Part shown: piece by piece, positions 33,960-43,822 of the stretch
How positions within the stretch are numbered: position 1 is the stretch's first letter
Layout: the number at the start of each line of letters is the position of its first letter
Assembly: GCA_040388605.1 (NCBI GenBank)
Contig: JAZKBN010000005.1
Location: forward strand, 131,022-195,021
Reading direction: 5' to 3'
Length of the DNA: 64,000 bases
From: JAZKBN01 sp040388605
GTDB taxonomy: Bacteria > Bacteroidota > Bacteroidia > Cytophagales > Flexibacteraceae
Program-made: the position numbers and the translations under genes
The notes under the pieces: generated by a model
Databases searched by the model: none
Told to the model about the DNA's origin: nothing
The model's input: only the letters and a program-made list of their open reading frames with translations

Positions 33960-36776
33960 ATGAAATATGTACTGTCCTTGCTGTTCGGAATACTTGTTTC
34001 TGTATCGGCATTTGCCCAAACGGGCATAGTAAAAGGCATTATTACTGATTCCAAAACCAAGGAGCCTATTATAGGCGCAACCGTTGTACTTACCGGCACC
34101 ACCCACGGCACTGCCACAGATCTCGACGGTAAATTCCAAATAAATAAAGTACCCGTAGGTAAGCAAAGCATCAGCGTTTCCTACGTTTCGTTCAAAACCA
34201 AAAAGATTGAAGTAGTTGTTCACGAAGGTAAAACCAGCACCCTGAACACCCATATAGAAGAAGACGTAAGCAACCTGGGTGAAGTTGAAATTTCGGCGGC
34301 ACGCTTAACAAATACAGAAAGTTCGGTGGTTACAGAAATCAGGGCTTCAGAGCAGGTGGTAAGCGGTGTATCTTCAGAGCAGGTGGCTAAAACCCAGGAC
34401 CGCGATGCCTCTGAAGTAATAAAGCGCGTTCCCGGCATTACCATCATGGACAATCGCTTTGTAATGGTGCGCGGCCTTAGCGAACGCTACAATGCCGTTA
34501 TGCTTAACGACGCCCTGATTCCCAGTACAGAAAACGATGTAAAGGCCTTCTCATTCGATATTATTCCGAGCGGTATGCTCGACAGGCTTTTAATATATAA
34601 ATCTGCCGCCCCTGAGCTGCCGGGCGAATTTGCCGGCGGAGTTATTAAGGTATATACCAAAACGCCCACGCATAATTCATTAACCATTAATTACTCATCG
34701 TCTTTCAGGCCCGGAACCACGCTGAACGATTATTACTCGCAGCAAAAGAGCGCTACTGATTTCCTGGGTTATGATAACGGCACAAGAACCCTGCCTTCCG
34801 GCTTCCCGGCCAATATACGCAACTTAACAAGCAATTCAGAGCTTGAAAAGGCGTCAAAATCATTACCGAATAGTTGGACAAACTCAAAGTCGACGGCCAT
34901 GCCGGATCAGCGATTGGCCCTGAATTTTACCAAGGTAATCAACCTCGGTAACGATGTGAAGGTAGGCAACGTAACTTCTTTCAACTATACCAATGCTTTT
35001 CAGCATTACAATGCCCTGCGTAACAATTACAACTCATATAACCTGGCTACCAATAGCAGCAGCCGTATTTATGAGTACCACGACGATACTTATATAAATA
35101 ACGTGCGCCTTGGCCTGCTGCATAACTGGTCTTTAGATATTGGCAGCAAAAACAAGTTCGAGTTCAGGAACATGTTCAACCAAATGGGCTCCACCCAAAA
35201 TACCCTGCGTACAGGCACCGAGTTTGAAGGCGGGAACGACCTGAAAGGGTATGGATACCGCTACGAAACCCGCCGTATTTACATGGGCCAGTTCCATGGC
35301 GAGCACGCGGTTTCGGCAGGCAGCAAAGTTGAATGGTCGGCCGGCTATGCCAATACCAACCGTTCCGAACCTGATTTCCGCAGGGTGAACACCCGCAGGC
35401 CAATGGGCTCCAACGCCGATGCCGGTTATACAGTTACCCTGCCGCCTGATGCCAGCGCCCAGGATGCCAGCCGTTTCTACTCTAAAGCCAACGAAAACCT
35501 GTTTATGGCCAGCGGAGATTGGGAGCAAAAGCTGAAGCTTAAATCAGGAACCGACAAAGTACCTGTAATTCGTGCAGGTTTTTATGCCGAAAACAAGACC
35601 AAAAATTTCGCTGCCCGTTGGATGGCTTATGCCAAATCTCAACCCGACAATTTCAATAACGACATTACCCGCCTGCCCATAGACAAGATTTTTGCTGATG
35701 AAAACCTAAACGCTGTTACCGGCCTGGTACTGCGCGAAGGCACCAACCCAAGCGATAGATACGATGCCGAAAACCTGCTTTTGGCAGCATACACCGGAAC
35801 TACCATTCCTATGGGTGCGCTTACCATATCAGGCGGCCTGCGTGTTGAGCAAAACCACCAAAAGCTGAATACCTCTACTTCTAACGGACGCCCAAGCGTG
35901 GTAGATAACAATATACTGCGTGCCCTGCCTTCAGCAAACCTCAGCTATAGCCTCTCAGAAAAAAGCCTTGTTCGACTTGCCTATTACCGCACCCTTAACC
36001 GTCCTGAGTTCCGCGAGCTGGCTCCCTTTGCCTATTATGACTTTAACTTCAACAACGTAATAACCGGCAACCCGAAGCTTAAAACCCCATCTATTGATAA
36101 CCTGGATGCCCGCTACGAATATTACCCATCGGCAGGCGAAACAGTATCGTTCGGTGCTTTCTACAAGAAATTCACCAACCCTATCGAGTCTTACTTCCTT
36201 GAAGGCGCTGGTTCAGGCGGTACACGCAACTTCTACTCCGATAATGCTGAATATTCAACCAGCGCAGGAATTGAAGCCGAAGCACGTAAATCTTTAGCCG
36301 GCTTAACCGGGTTCTCTTTTGTTGATCGGTTTTCGGTATTGGTAAACGCTTCTCTTATCCGCAGCAAGGTTGAATTAGGTAAAAAGGCTGTAGGCCAGGA
36401 ATCAAGCAGGCCAATGATGGGCCAATCTCCCTATGCCATTAACGCAGGCATTTATTATGCCGATGAGGCTAAAGGTCTGCAAATAAACATGCTTTATAAC
36501 GTGGTGGGCAAGCGCATTTACGCCGTAGGCTCAACCGGCACGCCTGATATTTATGAGCTGCCCCGCAACGTGCTTGACCTTACCCTTACAAAACGCGTTA
36601 ACCGCTTTCTCGATATCCGCTTAGGCGTTCAGGATTTGCTGAACAACGCCGTAAGGCTGCGCCAGGATTCTAACCTTGACGGCAACCTTTCTGCCACATC
36701 AAAAGGCGATGAAGATATTCTCAGCTATAAGCGCGGAAGCTATTATACATTCGGATTACAATTTAACATTCAATAA
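33960..36776 (+). CDS. TonB-dependent outer-membrane receptor
   Basis: This 938-residue protein has a signal peptide (MKYVLSLLFGILVSVSAFAQ), an N-terminal carboxypeptidase-regulatory-like domain (GIVKGIITDSKTKEPIIGAT, about residues 21-100), the plug domain (DASEVIKRVPGITIMDNRFV, MVRGLSERYNAVMLND, LPGEFAGGVIKVYTK), and a 22-strand-type barrel ending in YKRGSYYTFGLQFNIQ. It imports an unknown ligand across the outer membrane. The neighbouring beta-helix lipoprotein 58 bp downstream is probably its partner, replacing a SusD. The Pho-box-like repeat upstream suggests phosphate control, which is inference. Confidence 0.9.
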   Translation: MKYVLSLLFGILVSVSAFAQTGIVKGIITDSKTKEPIIGATVVLTGTTHGTATDLDGKFQINKVPVGKQSISVSYVSFKTKKIEVVVHEGKTSTLNTHIEEDVSNLGEVEISAARLTNTESSVVTEIRASEQVVSGVSSEQVAKTQDRDASEVIKRVPGITIMDNRFVMVRGLSERYNAVMLNDALIPSTENDVKAFSFDIIPSGMLDRLLIYKSAAPELPGEFAGGVIKVYTKTPTHNSLTINYSSSFRPGTTLNDYYSQQKSATDFLGYDNGTRTLPSGFPANIRNLTSNSELEKASKSLPNSWTNSKSTAMPDQRLALNFTKVINLGNDVKVGNVTSFNYTNAFQHYNALRNNYNSYNLATNSSSRIYEYHDDTYINNVRLGLLHNWSLDIGSKNKFEFRNMFNQMGSTQNTLRTGTEFEGGNDLKGYGYRYETRRIYMGQFHGEHAVSAGSKVEWSAGYANTNRSEPDFRRVNTRRPMGSNADAGYTVTLPPDASAQDASRFYSKANENLFMASGDWEQKLKLKSGTDKVPVIRAGFYAENKTKNFAARWMAYAKSQPDNFNNDITRLPIDKIFADENLNAVTGLVLREGTNPSDRYDAENLLLAAYTGTTIPMGALTISGGLRVEQNHQKLNTSTSNGRPSVVDNNILRALPSANLSYSLSEKSLVRLAYYRTLNRPEFRELAPFAYYDFNFNNVITGNPKLKTPSIDNLDARYEYYPSAGETVSFGAFYKKFTNPIESYFLEGAGSGGTRNFYSDNAEYSTSAGIEAEARKSLAGLTGFSFVDRFSVLVNASLIRSKVELGKKAVGQESSRPMMGQSPYAINAGIYYADEAKGLQINMLYNVVGKRIYAVGSTGTPDIYELPRNVLDLTLTKRVNRFLDIRLGVQDLLNNAVRLRQDSNLDGNLSATSKGDEDILSYKRGSYYTFGLQFNIQ

Positions 36777-36834
36777 ATCAGGTAATTAAGCCTCGCTATA
36801 TTCAAACCCCTATTCCTCAAAATTAAACCCAACA

Positions 36835-38211
36835 ATGAAAAATTTAAAAAAGCTGTCCTGGATTTTTGTGGCATTGTTTTGTTTAACCTTTACTGCCTGT
36901 AAAGACGATAAAAACGACGCAACTCCTGTTGACGAAAATGCATGGAAAATTGCACAGGATACTGCATCTAAGCTTTACGTTATAACAGGTAACCTTACCT
37001 CGGGCAACGTAACGCTTGATTCATCTAAAAAATACCTGCTTAAAAACTACGTTCGAATTGCCGACGGTGCAACCCTTACCATTCAACCCGGTACTGTCAT
37101 TAAAGGTGATTTCGCTACAAAGGGCACGCTTATTATTCAGCGCGGCGCTAAAATAATGGCGGTTGGTACCCAAACCAAACCCATTATCTTCACTTCAAAC
37201 GCTGCCAAAGGCACCCGCGGACCAAGTAACTGGGGCGGTGTGGTAATTGCAGGCAAAGCCCCTATTAACGCAACCGGCGGCGAAGCAGAATTCGAAGGCG
37301 GTTACGGCGAAAAATTCGGCGGCACCGATGCTGCTGATAACTCGGGCGTATTGAAATATGTTCGTATTGAGTTCGGCGGCGTTGCCCTGTTACCGAACCA
37401 GGAAATTAACGGCCTTACCATGGGCGGCGTAGGTTCGGGCACTGAGCTTGACTACATACAGGTTTCTTACTCAGGCGATGATTCATTTGAATGGTTCGGC
37501 GGTACTGTAAATGCAAAGCACCTGATTGCCTTCCGTGGTCTTGATGACGATTTCGATACCGATTTTGGCTACTCAGGCAAAATTCAGTACGGCGTAGTTC
37601 TGCGCGACCCGGCTAATGCCGACCAAAGCGGCTCTAATGGTTTCGAGTCTGACAACGACCCTACCGGTACCGACGCTTCACCTAAAACAGCTCCGCAATT
37701 CTCAAACATCAGCGTTTTTGGTCCGCTTAAAACTTCAGGAACTGTATATGACCCTAACTTCAAACGTGGAGCGCATATTCGTCGTAACTCTGCCATGTCG
37801 GTGTATAACAGCGTAATATCAGGTTTCCCTTTCGGTATTCTTATAGATGATGCAAAATCTGAAGGCAACGCCACTTCCGATGCCTTAAAAATAAGAAATA
37901 CCACATTGGCTGCCTGTACCACTCCCTTGGCAGTAAACAGCGGCCGTACCTGGGATATAGCTTCCTGGTATGCTACCGTTAACTATGGCAACAGCATTCT
38001 GGCTACAAATGCAGACCTTATGATGGCAGGCGACCCTTTCGCGCTTACTGCTCCAAACTTCCAGCCTTCAGCCGGCTCACCGCTGCTTGGCTCTGCATCT
38101 TTCAGCGGCATTACCGGTTTCGAAACCGTAACCTACCGCGGCGCCTTCGACGGAACGAACAATTGGACCACAGGCTGGACAAACTTCGATCCGCAGAACG
38201 CAAACTATTAA
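36835..38211 (+). CDS. Beta-helix-like surface lipoprotein paired with the TonB receptor
   Basis: This 458-residue lipoprotein (signal with CLTFTAC, lipidated Cys about residue 22) is followed by repeated beta-helix-type turns (GATLTIQPGTVIKGDFATKGTLIIQRGAKIMAVG...) and WGGVVIAGKAPIN, a pattern seen in Bacteroidota proteins next to TonB receptors. It may capture ligand or act as a surface lid; the ligand is unknown. It is probably co-transcribed with the receptor and ends before a terminator at 38233. Confidence 0.8.
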   Translation: MKNLKKLSWIFVALFCLTFTACKDDKNDATPVDENAWKIAQDTASKLYVITGNLTSGNVTLDSSKKYLLKNYVRIADGATLTIQPGTVIKGDFATKGTLIIQRGAKIMAVGTQTKPIIFTSNAAKGTRGPSNWGGVVIAGKAPINATGGEAEFEGGYGEKFGGTDAADNSGVLKYVRIEFGGVALLPNQEINGLTMGGVGSGTELDYIQVSYSGDDSFEWFGGTVNAKHLIAFRGLDDDFDTDFGYSGKIQYGVVLRDPANADQSGSNGFESDNDPTGTDASPKTAPQFSNISVFGPLKTSGTVYDPNFKRGAHIRRNSAMSVYNSVISGFPFGILIDDAKSEGNATSDALKIRNTTLAACTTPLAVNSGRTWDIASWYATVNYGNSILATNADLMMAGDPFALTAPNFQPSAGSPLLGSASFSGITGFETVTYRGAFDGTNNWTTGWTNFDPQNANY

Positions 38212-38232
38212 TTCTTAACTCATATAATTACC

Positions 38233-38273
38233 AAGCAGCATGGTTCCTTTGGAGCCATGCTGCTTTCTTTTTA
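38233..38273 (+). terminator. Terminator of the TonB receptor/lipoprotein unit
   Basis: AAGCAGCATGGTTCC (38233-38247) pairs with GGAGCCATGCTGCTT (38251-38265) over 15 bp with one G-T, followed by TCTTTTTAT. Confidence 0.85.
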
Positions 38274-38317
38274 TGGAATAGTACAAAACGGGTAAACAAA
38301 CAGCTCCGGTCTTTCTG

Positions 38318-40198
38318 TCAGCCCTGCTGCCTGAACCACTCCTGCAATACTATCATGGCCCAAAGTTCCTGCGCATAATCTGCTCTGCGTGCAGAATGGG
38401 TTTGAACCATGGTTTTGAGCACATCGCGGTTTACATAATCATTCAGCGGCCAATCTGTTTTATATAAGTTTTCTGTTAAGTGCCTGAATGCAGGTTCCCT
38501 GAGCCATTCCCCGGTTGGCATACCGAAGCCTTCTTTTCTGCGCTTAACATAAATTTCACCTTTCCTTTTAACAAGCATTTGCCTGAGCGCCCATTTTCTG
38601 CCTCCCCTGAAAAGCAGGTTGGCGGGTACTTGGGTCAATAAATTACTGAGGTCATTATCCAGGAAAGGTACGCGCACTTCAACAGATTGAGCCATGCTTG
38701 CGAGGTCGGTTATGGCAAGAATATCGTCCCTGAGGTATTTGGTCATATCTGTTTCAAGGGCGAATCGCAAAAGGCTTTCATTCCCCTTCATATTCTCTGC
38801 CGATAAATCTCCCGGAACTGATTTCCTGAAGAAGCCCGCCGGGTAACCGTTCAGCCTTGTGAAATTCCTGAAGGTAACTGTTGGCTCACTGTGCAGGCTG
38901 CCTGCAAACCTGCTTAGCAGGCGAAAGTGCTTGCGCAGGGGGTGCGCAAAGCCTACAGGTAATATGGGCGCCCATGCCTGCATTAAGTTAACGGGTAAAA
39001 AATGCCTGAACCTGATGTAGTTGTAAAATGCCTTGTGCCTATTGTAGCCCGCAAAAAGTTCATCGGCGCCGGCGCCTGAAAGCAAAACGGTAACCCGGGG
39101 CTTGGCCACTTCACTGATTAGTTTTGTAAGCAGGCCTGCGCCGTCGGCAATGGGTTGGCCAAGATTGCTTACAAATTCGGGCAGGCGGTTTAATGCGCTG
39201 CTGTCAACGGTAAGCAGGTTGGGTTTAAGGCCATATTGAAGCGCAGCCTTTTCGGCATACATAAAATCGTTGCTGCCGAAGCTTTTTTGTGCCGCTGAAT
39301 TAATTACTGAAAATGCAGGAACGTTTTTATAGCCGGCTTCTGAAATGAGTGAGGCTATTAAAGTACTGTCTACACCGCCGCTCAGTAACAGGCCTACAGG
39401 TACATCTGCTTTCATTTGCCTGCTTACAGATTGCACCAAAAGCTCCTCTGTTTTACGCAATAACTCGCCGGGGCTTATTTCTTTAACAAGCGGTTTTTGC
39501 TCGCAAAAGTTTAAAATATCACGCTCATTAGATACCGCCCCGCCTGTATAGGCCGCAAATACCGATCTGAAAACCATGCAGGTTCCCGGCATCAGCTCAT
39601 AAATGCCTTTGTAAAAGGTTTCAGGGCTGCGTGCGGTTCGGTTGAGCAGGTAATGCGGTATTTGTAAATAGTCAGGTTCCGGTGCCGGTCCCGGCCCGGC
39701 AAGCAGTCCTTTAATTTCCGATGAAACAGATACCAAACCGGCTTGCTCCCTGAAAAAGAGGGGTTTTATACCATGCCTGTCTCGCGCAACAATAATTTCA
39801 TTGCGGTGCAGGTCGGCAAAAACAAAAGCGAACATGCCGTTCAGGAGGGGCAGGGCATTACGCCCCATGGTGCAAAGCAGGTGCAGCAAAACCTCTGTGT
39901 CAGACTTGCCGGTGAATTCCGTGCGCGCGAGTTCAGGCCTGTACATGAGCTCGGCGGTATTATACAGCTCCCCGTTGTAAATTAATACGCACTGCTTATC
40001 GCGGCTGAACATGGGCTGTGCTGCAGTGCCGCTGTGGTCGCTTATTTTCAGCGCGGTATGGCCCATGATTATACCTTCATGCTGCCACATGCCGCTCCCT
40101 TCGGGGCCGCGATGCCGCAATGCGGCATTCATTTTATTCATTGCCTCGGCAGCGTCGGCCGGGTTCAGCCGGCCAATAAGTGCGTTAATGCCACACAT
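38318..40198 (-). CDS. asnB: Asparagine synthetase (glutamine-hydrolysing), copy 1
   Basis: This 626-residue protein has the nucleophilic Cys2 (MCGINALIGR), an N-terminal glutaminase domain (LKISDHSGTAAQPM, IYNGELYN, FAFVFADLHRNEIIVARD), and a C-terminal ATP-pyrophosphatase synthetase domain with LLSGGVDSTL. It transfers the glutamine amide to an aspartate or to another carboxylate acceptor. The family is used both for asparagine and for modified polysaccharides or peptides. It is separated from pheT by a minus-strand terminator and stands alone. A second family member lies at 61714. Confidence 0.85.
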   Translation of the reverse strand: MCGINALIGRLNPADAAEAMNKMNAALRHRGPEGSGMWQHEGIIMGHTALKISDHSGTAAQPMFSRDKQCVLIYNGELYNTAELMYRPELARTEFTGKSDTEVLLHLLCTMGRNALPLLNGMFAFVFADLHRNEIIVARDRHGIKPLFFREQAGLVSVSSEIKGLLAGPGPAPEPDYLQIPHYLLNRTARSPETFYKGIYELMPGTCMVFRSVFAAYTGGAVSNERDILNFCEQKPLVKEISPGELLRKTEELLVQSVSRQMKADVPVGLLLSGGVDSTLIASLISEAGYKNVPAFSVINSAAQKSFGSNDFMYAEKAALQYGLKPNLLTVDSSALNRLPEFVSNLGQPIADGAGLLTKLISEVAKPRVTVLLSGAGADELFAGYNRHKAFYNYIRFRHFLPVNLMQAWAPILPVGFAHPLRKHFRLLSRFAGSLHSEPTVTFRNFTRLNGYPAGFFRKSVPGDLSAENMKGNESLLRFALETDMTKYLRDDILAITDLASMAQSVEVRVPFLDNDLSNLLTQVPANLLFRGGRKWALRQMLVKRKGEIYVKRRKEGFGMPTGEWLREPAFRHLTENLYKTDWPLNDYVNRDVLKTMVQTHSARRADYAQELWAMIVLQEWFRQQG

Positions 40199-40260
40199 AG
40201 GCTCAATAATTTACGGAAGAACAAAAGGCAAAGTAACACCGCCCGGTACACAATGCCGGG

Positions 40261-40302
40261 CAGAAAGATTACCGCAGGCTTTAAAAGCCGGCCTGCGGTA
40301 TT
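40261..40302 (-). terminator. Terminator of pheT
   Basis: TACCGCAGGC (40270-40279) pairs with GCCTGCGGTA (40291-40300). On the minus strand it is followed by AATCTTTCTG. A second short hairpin (GCCCGG 40241-40246 with CCGGGC 40256-40261) lies just beyond it. Confidence 0.65.
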
Positions 40303-40324
40303 AAGCTGTGAAAAACATGTTCGA

Positions 40325-42760
40325 TTACTTGCGTACCACGGCGCCTAGCTCACGCTCAAAGGCATCCTGTAAGCGTTGCATAATGCTGCCTGTAATGGTA
40401 TCGGTAAGGGTTTGGCTGTTATCCTGCAAAATAAAGCTCACCGAGTAAGATTTTTTATCGGCCCCAATCTGGGGACCTTCAAATACATCAAAAACATTCA
40501 GATCGCGCAACAGCTTTTTCTCGGTTTGGCGGGCCAGCTTCTCAATTTCAGCGAAGCTTACTTTTTTATCAAGCACCAAAGATAAATCTCTGCGAACTTC
40601 AGGGAAACGGCTTATTTCCGAATATTTAAGACTTGGGTTATACTTCTTCATGAGGTAATCCCAATCAATATCTGCAAAGAAAACAGGCTGCTTAATTTCG
40701 AATGCCTTTGTAATGCGTTGGCTTACGAGGCCAATGGTAACAATGGCGCGCTTGTTCATTACAAGGTTCTGTGCGTATTCAAACAGGTCGTTATCGGCCT
40801 TTTCTGCGCTGAAATTTGTGAAGCCAAGCTTTTGCAAAAGTACCTGCACGGCTTCCGCAAGAACGAAATAATCGGTTTTTTCGGGTTTGCGCTGCCAGTT
40901 TTCAGCTTGTTTGCTGCCTGTTATAAAGAGCGCAAGGCGGTTGCTTTCGCTATACTTGCCATCTGCCTTACGATACGTTTTTCCGAATTCGAAAAGGTTC
41001 AGGGTATCACGCTTGCGGTTTATGTTGTGCAGCATGGTTTGCAGCGCCCCGAAGAGCAGGGTCTGCCGCATTGCGCCGAGGTCTTCGCTCAGGCGGTTTA
41101 ATATGAGCACATTTTGCTCAGGGTTCAGGGTCTGGCTTAGCCCGGCAAAATTGGCATTGGTGAGGCTGTTATTTATTATTTCAGAAAACCCCTTGGCCGA
41201 AAGCATATCGCCAATCTTATTACGGATAGCTTCAGTATCTGTTTCAGGGAACTCTGCAAGGAAAGCGCTGCCAAGCGTTTCATTAATATCAATGTTGTTG
41301 AAACCGTAGATGCGCATCACCTCTTCGGCTAAATCTGCCGGGCGGGTTACATCCACACGGAAGGGAGGCACTGTTGCTGTAAACGTTTCGGCAAAACCAT
41401 CATGCCCGAAAGTTTCTTCGGGAACCACCTGAATATCGAGGCTGCCAAGAATTTGGTTAATGGTTTCCTGCGACAGGTCTTTACCAATCAGGCGGGTAAG
41501 CTTATTGTAATCTGCTTTAATTACAGCCGGGGTAATTGGCTCCGGGTAAACATCGTTGAATGCCGAGCTTATCTCTCCGCCGGCAATCTCGGTAATGAGC
41601 TTTGCCGCCAATTTAAGGGCAATTACAGGCATATCCGGGTCTGCACCGCGTTCAAACCGGAAGCTTGAATCGGTTTTAATACCCAGGCTCTGCGAGCTTT
41701 TGCGCACAGTTACCGGGTTGAAATAGGCGCTTTCAATAAAAATTTCGGAAGTTGCGGCAGATATGCCTGAATCAAGCCCGCCGAAAACTCCGGCAATGGC
41801 AAGCGGTTCTTCAGCATCGCAAATCATGAGGTTATGGGCCTTTAGTTTGCGTTCTGTTTTATCAAGGGTGGTAAAAGCCGTGCCTTCGGGCATGTACTTT
41901 ACAATAATTTGGTCGCCCTTAATTTTGCTGCGGTCGAAGGCGTGCAGGGGATGGCCTATGCTGTGGAGCACATAATTGGTAACATCAACCACATTATTAA
42001 CCGGACCTACGCCAATGCTGCGCAAACGTTCCTGCAACCATTCAGGCGATGCACCAACAGTAACGCCGCTGATGCTAACCCCGGCATAACGCGGGCAGCC
42101 TGCTGCATCTTCAATCGTAATTCCAACGCCTTTGCCGCTGCTGTTACCTATAACAGAAGCCACATCGGGCAGCTTGGCCTGGCGGTTCAAAAGCGCTTTT
42201 AGATCACGCGCGGTACCGTAATGCGATGCCGCATCGGCACGGTTGGGTGTTAAGCCTATTTCAAAAACTATTTCATCCTGCAAATTGAAATATTTGGAGG
42301 CGGGTGTTCCGTTCGGCAGGGGAGTATCAAGGACCATAATGCCCGCATGCGATTCCCCTAGGCCTATTTCATCTTCGGCGCAAATCATGCCTTCGCTGAG
42401 CTCGCCTCGAATTTTGCTTTTCTTAATTTTAAAAGGATCTCCCTCTTTTGGGTAAAGTGTTGCGCCAATAAGGGCAATAATTACTTTTTGCCCGGCAGCT
42501 ACATTGGGAGCGCCGCAAACAATATGCAAAGGTTCTGCTGCGCCAACATCTACGGTTGTCAGGCTCAGGCGCTCGGCATTGGGGTGTTGTGTACAGGTTA
42601 ATACCTGCCCGACTACGAGGCCTTCAAGCCCGCCGGGAATGCGCTGTGTCTTTTCAATATTTTCAACCTCGAGACCGCAGCCGGTAAGTAAGCCCGATAT
42701 CTGCTCTGCCGTTTCGGGTAGGTATATATAGTCCTGCAACCAGGATAGAGATATTTTCAT
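40325..42760 (-). CDS. pheT: Phenylalanine-tRNA ligase beta subunit PheT
   Basis: This 811-residue PheRS beta chain has an N-terminal tRNA-binding (EMAP-like) domain (VVGQVLTCTQHPNAERLSL), B3/4 and B5 domains (NRADAASHYGTARDL, RKLKAHNLMICD), the core catalytic-fold domain, and the C-terminal anticodon-binding FDX-ACB domain (PEVRRDLSLVLDKKVSFAEI). It pairs with PheS, which is not in this window, to charge tRNA-Phe. The length is standard. The -7 element TAAATTTG (minus strand, 42787-42794) lies 27 bp upstream of its ATG. Confidence 0.95.
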   Translation of the reverse strand: MKISLSWLQDYIYLPETAEQISGLLTGCGLEVENIEKTQRIPGGLEGLVVGQVLTCTQHPNAERLSLTTVDVGAAEPLHIVCGAPNVAAGQKVIIALIGATLYPKEGDPFKIKKSKIRGELSEGMICAEDEIGLGESHAGIMVLDTPLPNGTPASKYFNLQDEIVFEIGLTPNRADAASHYGTARDLKALLNRQAKLPDVASVIGNSSGKGVGITIEDAAGCPRYAGVSISGVTVGASPEWLQERLRSIGVGPVNNVVDVTNYVLHSIGHPLHAFDRSKIKGDQIIVKYMPEGTAFTTLDKTERKLKAHNLMICDAEEPLAIAGVFGGLDSGISAATSEIFIESAYFNPVTVRKSSQSLGIKTDSSFRFERGADPDMPVIALKLAAKLITEIAGGEISSAFNDVYPEPITPAVIKADYNKLTRLIGKDLSQETINQILGSLDIQVVPEETFGHDGFAETFTATVPPFRVDVTRPADLAEEVMRIYGFNNIDINETLGSAFLAEFPETDTEAIRNKIGDMLSAKGFSEIINNSLTNANFAGLSQTLNPEQNVLILNRLSEDLGAMRQTLLFGALQTMLHNINRKRDTLNLFEFGKTYRKADGKYSESNRLALFITGSKQAENWQRKPEKTDYFVLAEAVQVLLQKLGFTNFSAEKADNDLFEYAQNLVMNKRAIVTIGLVSQRITKAFEIKQPVFFADIDWDYLMKKYNPSLKYSEISRFPEVRRDLSLVLDKKVSFAEIEKLARQTEKKLLRDLNVFDVFEGPQIGADKKSYSVSFILQDNSQTLTDTITGSIMQRLQDAFERELGAVVRK

Positions 42761-42786
42761 GCCTTTAAAATTCGATGCAAATTAGG

Positions 42787-42794
42787 CAAATTTA
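42787..42794 (-). promoter_or_regulatory. -7 element of pheT
   Basis: TAAATTTG read on the minus strand matches TAnnTTTG perfectly and lies 27 bp upstream of the pheT ATG. A clear -33 TTG at the right spacing is not seen, so confidence is moderate. Confidence 0.35.
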
Positions 42795-42989
42795 GGTTCA
42801 GGCCCGGCTTCGAATGCTTTTTTGAGCTGTTTAAAATAATTTCCGGGCAAATATAATTCTGTAGGAAAGGCAGGTTTAAGGCATGCTGCGGGGTATTTGA
42901 ACCCTGAACCCGGCCATGCAGTTATTGCATATTAAGGCAAACCGGTTCATTATGGTTAACTTGCGGCTTCATACAAGTATTTAGAAGCC

Positions 42990-43712
42990 ATGGCGCGCCT
43001 GTACCCTCTCTACGAGGACAATCACCTGATTATAGTTAATAAGCCTGCAGGCATACCCGTGCAGCCCGACGAGAGTAACGATAAAACAATGTCGGATTAC
43101 GTGAAAGATTATATTAAGCAGCAATACAACAAACCCGGCGATGTTTTCCTCGGCACCGTTCACCGCCTCGACAGGCCCGTTAGCGGGGCCATTGTGTTTG
43201 CCCGCACCAGCAAGGCACTTGAGCGTATGAACGAGATTTTCCGTAAGCGGCAGGTTCAGAAAACCTATTGGGCCCTTGTTGCCAAACGCCCTGAGTACGA
43301 AAGCGGCAAAATGACCAACTGGCTCATTAAAGACGAAAAAACCAATACCGTTGCCTGTTTCGATGAAGATATGGAAGGAAGCCAAAAAGCCGAGCTCTAT
43401 TACCGCACCCTGGGCAAGCTGAATGGGTTTTGGCTTTTGGAAGTAAATCCTATTACCGGACGTTCGCACCAGATTCGTGCACAGTTAAGCCATGCCGGGG
43501 CCCCCATACGCGGCGATTTAAAATACGGCTACCCAAAGCCTAACGAAGACCGCAGCATTTGCCTGCATGCCCGCAGGCTTTGGTTTATGCACCCGGTAAA
43601 AAAAGAGCCGTTAATTATAACCGCCGGTGTGCCTGAAATTCCCTTCTGGGAACAATTCCTGACCCTCGATGATTTTGACCCCAAAGACAAAAGCCTTGAT
43701 TTTATTTATTAA
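42990..43712 (+). CDS. RluA-family pseudouridine synthase
   Basis: This 240-residue enzyme has the RluA catalytic segment HRLDRPVSGAIVFARTSK (Asp in HRLDR), the upstream EDNHLIIVNKPAGIPVQP, and the C-terminal GRSHQIRAQLSHAGAPIRGD. It modifies uridine in rRNA or tRNA, and exact target specificity cannot be read from sequence. There is no S4 domain at the N-terminus. It is divergent from pheT and ends at a terminator shared with the RsmI-like gene. Confidence 0.9.
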   Translation: MARLYPLYEDNHLIIVNKPAGIPVQPDESNDKTMSDYVKDYIKQQYNKPGDVFLGTVHRLDRPVSGAIVFARTSKALERMNEIFRKRQVQKTYWALVAKRPEYESGKMTNWLIKDEKTNTVACFDEDMEGSQKAELYYRTLGKLNGFWLLEVNPITGRSHQIRAQLSHAGAPIRGDLKYGYPKPNEDRSICLHARRLWFMHPVKKEPLIITAGVPEIPFWEQFLTLDDFDPKDKSLDFIY

Positions 43713-43732
43713 TTGAAGGTTTACCGCATAAC

Positions 43733-43779
43733 AAAAAGAAAACCCTGCCGACTAATACAGTTCGCAGGGTTTTCTTTTT
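43733..43779. terminator. Bidirectional terminator
   Basis: AAAAAGAAAACCCTGC (43733-43748) pairs with GCAGGGTTTTCTTTTT (43764-43779), 16 bp with a 15-nt loop, between convergent genes. Confidence 0.88.
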
Positions 43780-43822
43780 GGCAATTAGCTGATAAATGTT
43801 TCCGGGCTATTCCAAATTTCTA

